DNA from: Actinophytocola xanthii
Lineage (GTDB): Bacteria > Actinomycetota > Actinomycetes > Mycobacteriales > Pseudonocardiaceae
Length of the DNA: 64,000 bases
Direction: 5' to 3'
Assembly: GCF_001921205.1 (NCBI RefSeq)
Contig: NZ_MSIE01000032.1
Span: 58,227-122,226 of the forward strand
Shown: one piece after another, positions 60,091 to 64,000 of the stretch
Numbering within the stretch: position 1 is the stretch's first letter
Layout: the number at the start of each line of letters is the position of its first letter
The notes under the pieces: generated by a model
What the model was told of the DNA's origin: nothing
Database searches by the model: none
The model's input: only the letters and a program-made list of their open reading frames with translations
Position numbers and translations under genes: made by a program

Positions 60091-60900
60091 TCACCGCGCG
60101 GCGAGCACCTTGAGGTCGACGCCGTCGGCCATGTTGTAGGCGTCCCGGAAGGTCCCGAAGTCGGCCCACTCGTCGGCACCGGTCCTCGGGTCGAGCACGT
60201 GGACCTGCGCCTCGCCGCCGTTCTGCCCGATGCCCGCCACCACGACCACGTGGTCGTCGACGTCGGGCACGGGCACCCACAGCGCGCCGTGCGCACGCAG
60301 CAGGCCCGCCCAGCTCTCCACCCGGTCACCCCGGCAGTCCTTCTCCGACATCCCGAACTGCTCGGTGGCGAGCTGGCGTGCCTCGTTCGCCGTGCGGTTG
60401 TGCTGCGGGGACTTCTCCAGCACCGACTCGACCGTCTGGCCGTTGCCGGCGGAACTGGTCACCATCGCGATCGCCGCGGCCCAGCTCACCTCCGGATCGG
60501 CGGTCAGCAGGCTGACCGGCACGTCGGTGCCCTCGCCGACGTCCTGACCCGCGTCGTACTCGGCGTCCTGATCGGACTCACCGTGTTCACCGTGCTCACC
60601 GTGTTCGCCGCCCTCGCCGCGGCGGCCGTGCTCGCCCCCGGACCCGCCCGAGCCCCGGGACCCGCTGTCGCCGATCGCCCGCCACACCTGCTCGTCCACC
60701 TCGGCGCCGTCCGGCAGGCGCAGCTGCTTGCGCAGGTGCTCGACCGCGTTGCGGGTCTGCGCACCGAACTCGCCGTCCTGGCTCACCACCTGCATCTGGT
60801 AGTACCAGTTCAGCATCTCCTGCAGGTACTTCACCCACTCCTCGGGGTTCTCCTGGCCCGGGCCCAGCGTCGGTGGGGCCTGCTGTCCGCTCTGCGTCAC
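60091..60900 (-). CDS. Peptidoglycan-binding protein fused to a papain-like domain with Ser for catalytic Cys
   Basis: A 269-residue protein. Residues 19-76 (EEWVKYLQEMLNWYYQMQ, GEFGAQTRNAVEHLRKQL) are a PG_binding_1 domain closely resembling that of the gene at 58574. A Gly/Glu/His linker (GGEHGEHGEHGES) follows. Residues 125-269 look like a papain-like (C39/AvrRpt2-type) fold: the usual QxCWAAA motif appears as EVSWAAAIAMV with Ser139, then His217 in DDHVVVVAGI and Asp238 in VLDPRTG. Loss of the Cys suggests a binding or scaffold role, or a serine-based enzyme. Last gene of a three-gene minus-strand unit after PAAR and DUF4255. Confidence 0.75.
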   Translation of the reverse strand: MTQSGQQAPPTLGPGQENPEEWVKYLQEMLNWYYQMQVVSQDGEFGAQTRNAVEHLRKQLRLPDGAEVDEQVWRAIGDSGSRGSGGSGGEHGRRGEGGEHGEHGEHGESDQDAEYDAGQDVGEGTDVPVSLLTADPEVSWAAAIAMVTSSAGNGQTVESVLEKSPQHNRTANEARQLATEQFGMSEKDCRGDRVESWAGLLRAHGALWVPVPDVDDHVVVVAGIGQNGGEAQVHVLDPRTGADEWADFGTFRDAYNMADGVDLKVLAAR

Positions 60901-60935
60901 GGTTCCTCCCTGTCGGTGTCACTACTCGCCGGCGG

Positions 60936-61328
60936 CTACCCACCGATGTCCACGGTGCTCACCGCGACGATCGAGCTCGTCGGGGCGGGTGCGGGGTCGT
61001 TGCACGTGTTCACCGTGTCCCCGGCCCGTGCGGCGGGCCTGTTGTTGATCAGCACGGTCGCGCTGCCCTTGATCACCGTGCCCTGGTTGGTCGGCGGCAC
61101 CTGGAACGGACCGCCCTGCGGGAGGTGCGGCGGCGCGTTGGTCGCGGTGCTGCCGAGCGTCGCAGCCGGCATCCCGGCGATCATGACGTTGGTACTGCAC
61201 CCGCCCGTGATGGTGCCGGCGAAGGGGTGCGGCAGGGGGGTGGGGACCGGGCCCCCCGGCGACGGGATCATCACGATGTGCACGTCGGTGCCGACGACCT
61301 TGTCGCCCTGCTTGGCGCCCGGGCTCAC
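60936..61328 (-). CDS. PAAR-like spike-tip protein
   Basis: A 130-residue protein with the repeated Gly-rich pattern of PAAR/DUF4150 proteins: GTDVHIVMIPSPGGPVPTPLPHPFAG, CSTNVMIAGMPAATLGS, and TNQGTVIKGSATVLINNRPAARAGDTVNTC. The Cys/His residues fit the metal-capped tip that sharpens the spike of contractile injection systems. GTG 61328 overlaps the DUF4255 stop (GTGA). In eCIS clusters a PAAR gene commonly accompanies Pvc16-type and spike genes; here it lies directly after DUF4255. Confidence 0.85.
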   Translation of the reverse strand: MSPGAKQGDKVVGTDVHIVMIPSPGGPVPTPLPHPFAGTITGGCSTNVMIAGMPAATLGSTATNAPPHLPQGGPFQVPPTNQGTVIKGSATVLINNRPAARAGDTVNTCNDPAPAPTSSIVAVSTVDIGG

Positions 61329-61936
61329 GGCACCCGCACCCAGCGCTTGGGACCGTTCGGGGTGAGCGGACCGCGGGGCGGTGGGGCGACGTTCTGCCCG
61401 GCGTCCAGGCGGATCTTCTCCGCGGGCGGGGCGAGGTCGGTGTCGGGCTCCGGCACGAACGGCGCGCTGACCGTGATCGCGAACGCCGCCCGGGCCGGCA
61501 TGCCGAGGTTGCTCCACAGCCCGCCCGGCTCTGTCTCGGCCACCTGGAGGAACACCGGTACGCCCAGCGCCGCCAGCGGGCCGGACATGCAGTCCTCGGG
61601 CAGTTGGTCGTTGAAGATCATGGTCCGCAGCGCGACACCGAGCAGCAGGTGCTCCTCGTTGATCTTCGGCGCCCGCGCCGTGACCAAATAGGACAGTGCG
61701 CATCGCCGGATCGGCTGGCGGCGCGCGACGACGGCACCGCGTTCGTCGCGCGACTCGTCCCACCCGGACTCCCGCCCACTTGGGTCGTCGCGCAGGCCGA
61801 ACAGGAACAGGTCGATCGCGTTCGACGGGCGCTCGGTCTCCCAGGTGGGTTTGGGCGGGTCGAGCCGGACCATCGTGCCTTCCGGCAGGGCACGCCCGAG
61901 CAGGACGCACAGGGCCTCGTCAACGTCGGTGATCAC
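61325..61936 (-). CDS. DUF4255 protein (Pvc16/Afp16-type tube terminator)
   Basis: A 203-residue protein of the DUF4255 (Pvc16_N) family: VITDVDEALCVLLGRALPEGT, IDLFLFGLRDD, RRCALSYLVTARAP with EEHLLLGVALRTM, and a C-terminal VSAPFVPEPDT. In extracellular contractile injection systems and R-type tailocins this family caps the sheath and tube at the distal end. GTG 61936 follows CACACT by 6 bases. First gene of the minus-strand unit DUF4255-PAAR-papain-like. No sheath or tube genes are within the window. Confidence 0.85.
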   Translation of the reverse strand: MITDVDEALCVLLGRALPEGTMVRLDPPKPTWETERPSNAIDLFLFGLRDDPSGRESGWDESRDERGAVVARRQPIRRCALSYLVTARAPKINEEHLLLGVALRTMIFNDQLPEDCMSGPLAALGVPVFLQVAETEPGGLWSNLGMPARAAFAITVSAPFVPEPDTDLAPPAEKIRLDAGQNVAPPPRGPLTPNGPKRWVRVP

Positions 61937-62150
61937 CGGTCCAGTGTGGGCGCGTGCGCCCGGCCGCCCCACGGGCGCACGCCCGTCCTTTCAGCGCGCA
62001 TCGCCTGCCCGAAGGGGCACCGCTGCGCCCGCTGCCTGTTCGGGCGGCCGAATACGCCCCATCGTCGCGGTCGATGGCGATGGCCGGAACCGTTCCCGCC
62101 GGCGGACTCTGTGCCGAACCAGGTGTATCCGCTGGAGACAGGAGTGGGTA

Positions 62151-63905
62151 ATGACCGGACCAGGAGCTGCCGCCGGCGGTGGTGCCGCGGCGGGCGGTGC
62201 GGCGGCGGGCGGAGCCGCCGGTGTCGCGGCGGGCGTGGCGGGTGACGCGGCCGAACACGTGGCGGAGGAGCTCAGCAAGCCCAACGTCAGCCACATCCGG
62301 ATCAACAACCAGACCGACGAGACGCTGACCCTGGTCGGCAACCAGTCCGAGTACGGCGGCTTCGACGACAACCCGCCGGTGACGATCGCGCCGCACTCGA
62401 CGGGCACCTTCCGGCACAGCAGCACGTCCTTCGCCGGCGCGGCGGCGGCCGGCTCCCAGGGCAGCGCGACCTACAGCTTCGCCGGCAACACGTGGACCGT
62501 GTCCTGGGACAACCCGAAGTACGACACCTCGAACACCGCGAGCTCCACGCTGGGCGGCCCCACCGCGGCCAACTTCACCAAGCACGACCAGAGCGGCCAC
62601 GGCTCGCAGGAGGCGCACTTCGACTACACCCTCCAGCCCGTCGCCAGCCCGACGCCGACCCCGCACCCCGACCCCGAGCACCCGGACCCGGGCAAGGACC
62701 CGAAGCCCCCGGGCGGCGGCGGTGGCGGTGGTGGCGGTGGGCGCGGGCGCAGCGACGTCTACCTCCGGCGCGGGAGCCGGGGCCAGGAGGTCGCCCGCTG
62801 GCAGACCCAGCTCAACCAGACGATCGACGCCGGCCTCGAGGTCGACGGCGTCTTCGGCGGCGGAACCCACGAGGCGACGGTGCGCTTCCAGGCCGAGCAC
62901 GGCCTGGAGCCCGACGGCCTGGTCGGCCCCAAAACCGAGGCGAAGATGCAGAGCCTGTTCGCCCCCACCGACGATGACGAGCGCGACGACCACGACCACG
63001 ACCGCGACCGCGACCGCGACCGGGACCACGACCACCGCGACCGCCGCGACCACGGTGACCGCCGCGACCACGGTGACCGCCGCGACCACGGTGACCGCCG
63101 CGACCACGGGGACCGCCGCGACCACGGGGAGCGGCCGGGTCCGTACCACCCCGAGACCCACGGCCACTTCCACCCGGACACGCACGGCCAGTTCCACCCG
63201 GAGACCCACGGCCAGTTCCACCCGGAGATGCACGGGCACTACCACCCGCAGATCCACGGCCAGTACCACCCGGAGATGCACGGGCGCTTCCACCCGGGCT
63301 ACCACGGGCAGTACCACCCGGACATCCACGGCCAGTTCCACCCGGACATCCACGGCCAGTTCCACCCGGAGATGCACGGGCACTACCACCCGCAGATCCA
63401 CGGCCAGTACCACCCGGAGATGCACGGGCGCTTCCACCCGAGCTACCACGGGCAGTACCACCCCGACCTGCACGGCGGTTTCCACCCGAGCTGGCACGGC
63501 GACTTCCATCCGGAGATCCACGGCGACTACCACCCCCAGGTGCACGGCCAGTTCCACTCCGAGCTGCACGGCACGTTCCACCTCCAGCTGCACGGCCAGT
63601 ACCACCCGGAGATGCACGGGCACTTCCACCCGGACATGCACGGCCAGTTCCATCCCGAGATGCACGGGCACTTCCACCCCGACCTACATGGACAGTTCCA
63701 CCCGGACATCCACGGCCAGTACCACCCGGACCTGCACGGGCAGTACCACCCGGACATCCACGGCCAGTTCGACCCCCGGCTGCACGGCGAGTTCGACGTG
63801 GAGCTGCACGGCCGGTTCGACGAGCAGCTCCACGGCCGCTTCGACGAGGACAAGCACGGAAGGCACGACCCCGCCGTACACGGCGAGGACACCGCCCCGC
63901 GGTAG
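62151..63905 (+). CDS. Aegerolysin-like, peptidoglycan-binding, His-rich octapeptide-repeat protein
   Basis: A 584-residue protein of unusual build. A Gly/Ala-rich start (1-35) precedes an aegerolysin-like domain (46-162: SHIRINNQTDETLTLVG, FDDNPPVTIAPHSTGTF, GSATYSFAGNTWTVSWDNPKY). A Pro/Gly linker leads to a PG_binding_1 domain (203-270: RRGSRGQEVARWQTQLNQTI, DGVFGGGTHEATVRFQAEHG). Asp/His/Arg repeats follow (five DRRDHG units), then 31 octapeptides (332-579) of pattern [FY]-H-P-x-x-H-G-x. There is no obvious signal peptide. GGAG precedes ATG 62151. It is divergent from the DUF4255 operon and is a candidate surface, fibre or effector component of the injection system. Confidence 0.8.
   Translation: MTGPGAAAGGGAAAGGAAAGGAAGVAAGVAGDAAEHVAEELSKPNVSHIRINNQTDETLTLVGNQSEYGGFDDNPPVTIAPHSTGTFRHSSTSFAGAAAAGSQGSATYSFAGNTWTVSWDNPKYDTSNTASSTLGGPTAANFTKHDQSGHGSQEAHFDYTLQPVASPTPTPHPDPEHPDPGKDPKPPGGGGGGGGGGRGRSDVYLRRGSRGQEVARWQTQLNQTIDAGLEVDGVFGGGTHEATVRFQAEHGLEPDGLVGPKTEAKMQSLFAPTDDDERDDHDHDRDRDRDRDHDHRDRRDHGDRRDHGDRRDHGDRRDHGDRRDHGERPGPYHPETHGHFHPDTHGQFHPETHGQFHPEMHGHYHPQIHGQYHPEMHGRFHPGYHGQYHPDIHGQFHPDIHGQFHPEMHGHYHPQIHGQYHPEMHGRFHPSYHGQYHPDLHGGFHPSWHGDFHPEIHGDYHPQVHGQFHSELHGTFHLQLHGQYHPEMHGHFHPDMHGQFHPEMHGHFHPDLHGQFHPDIHGQYHPDLHGQYHPDIHGQFDPRLHGEFDVELHGRFDEQLHGRFDEDKHGRHDPAVHGEDTAPR
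63039..63128 (+). repeat. 18-base tandem repeat (5 copies) encoding DRRDHG
   Basis: GACCGCCGCGACCACGGT is repeated five times head to tail, the copies differing mainly at the last base (T or G). The preceding 45 bases are an irregular six-base GACCGC/GACCAC repeat. Near identity at DNA level indicates recent expansion. Confidence 0.9.
63144..63887 (+). repeat. 24-base tandem repeat, 31 units, encoding His-rich octapeptides
   Basis: Each unit resembles TTCCACCCGGAGATGCACGG plus four bases and encodes [FY]-H-P-x-x-H-G-x. Units 4-8 and 10-14 are nearly identical and offset by 144 bases, a recent segmental duplication of six units. In the last five units the first His becomes Asp (FDPRLHGE, FDVELHGR, FDEQLHGR, FDEDKHGR, HDPAVHGE). 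Confidence 0.92.
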
Positions 63906-63909
63906 GACC

Positions 63910-63937
63910 CCGCGGCCGCCCGAAGGGGCGGCCGCGG
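63910..63937 (+). terminator. Hairpin terminator after the octapeptide-repeat gene
   Basis: CCGCGGCCGCCC (63910-63921) pairs perfectly with GGGCGGCCGCGG (63926-63937) around a GAAG loop, 5 bases after the stop. The remaining 63 bases of the window show no gene. Confidence 0.75.
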
Positions 63938-64000
63938 TTGCCCCTTGCCCCGCCCGCCGACGACTGCGGCTGCCGGCGGCCAACCAACAGGATCAGACGT

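Noticed and set aside
61845..62150. N-terminal extension of the octapeptide-repeat protein
   Set aside because: The upstream frame is antisense to the DUF4255 gene and has no homology; ATG 62151 has a good ribosome binding site.
63144..63887. CRISPR array
   Set aside because: The 24-base units are contiguous, stay in one reading frame and have no spacers; they encode protein repeats.
62876..63983. Antisense frames across the octapeptide repeat region
   Set aside because: They are the complementary reading of the 24-base repeats and lack independent start signals.

Overview
The window is about 64 kb of very GC-rich chromosome. It has dense ATGA/GTGA gene overlaps, many GTG starts and many start codons placed 6-8 bases after a TANNNT -10 hexamer (leaderless transcripts). 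Gene content and order (hisDCB..hisH-priA..hisFI, trpE-membrane protein-trpCBA-lgt, pyk-tesB) match the conserved actinobacterial his/trp region known from Mycobacterium. The XRE/DUF397 pair, the LAL-type LuxR regulator, a CebR-like sugar operon and the B12 riboswitch point to a free-living soil actinomycete, most likely of the Pseudonocardiales. I saw no tRNA, rRNA, CRISPR array, prophage or intact insertion sequence.

Layout. 0-6 kb: a truncated zinc-ribbon/acetyltransferase-like gene, a cytochrome P450, a nitrilase-family amidohydrolase, a peptide-type solute-binding lipoprotein and an EgtE-like PLP enzyme whose stop codon lies in the end of the first of two adjoining MITE-like inverted-repeat elements. 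6-16 kb: histidine biosynthesis, interrupted twice. soxR plus a split transketolase sit between hisB and hisH, and an F420/PPOX-type protein plus an ABC-2 exporter sit between priA and hisF. The phosphatase gene often found there is absent. 16.6-23 kb: trpE, the Trp-operon membrane protein, an odd 200-base leader, trpC, trpB, trpA and lgt. 23-25 kb: a two-gene reductase operon behind a perfect KstR-type operator. 25-28 kb: a cobalamin-riboswitch-controlled B12 ABC importer. 28-30 kb: a GlxA-like AraC regulator and a DJ-1/PfpI protein. 29.8-37 kb: a beta-glucoside operon (binding protein, two permeases, GH1 glucosidase, LacI repressor) and a secreted GH16-CBM6 glucanase; both units carry the same CebR-like operator next to a TTGACA promoter. 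37-43 kb: gltBD. 43-51 kb: a glyoxalase-fold protein, a HutH-like lyase with an altered cofactor triad, a secreted trypsin-like protease, DUF2461, pyk, tesB and a PBP4-type carboxypeptidase. 51-58 kb: an XRE/DUF397 pair with a divergent small Cys-rich protein, a CCTTACC repeat array, a 61-residue protein, a 1010-residue LuxR ATPase, a PrmC-like methyltransferase and a DUF4262 protein.

The most unusual part is 58.5-63.9 kb. Three genes on the minus strand encode a DUF4255 (Pvc16/Afp16-type cap) protein, a PAAR-like spike tip and a peptidoglycan-binding protein fused to a papain-like domain whose catalytic Cys is Ser. Flanking plus-strand genes encode two tandem paralogues of an unrecognised tail-anchored family and a protein combining an aegerolysin-like domain, a peptidoglycan-binding domain and 31 copies of a His-rich octapeptide. 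This looks like the accessory arm of an extracellular contractile injection system, or an unusual reduced version of one. No sheath, tube, baseplate or AAA+ gene lies inside the window.
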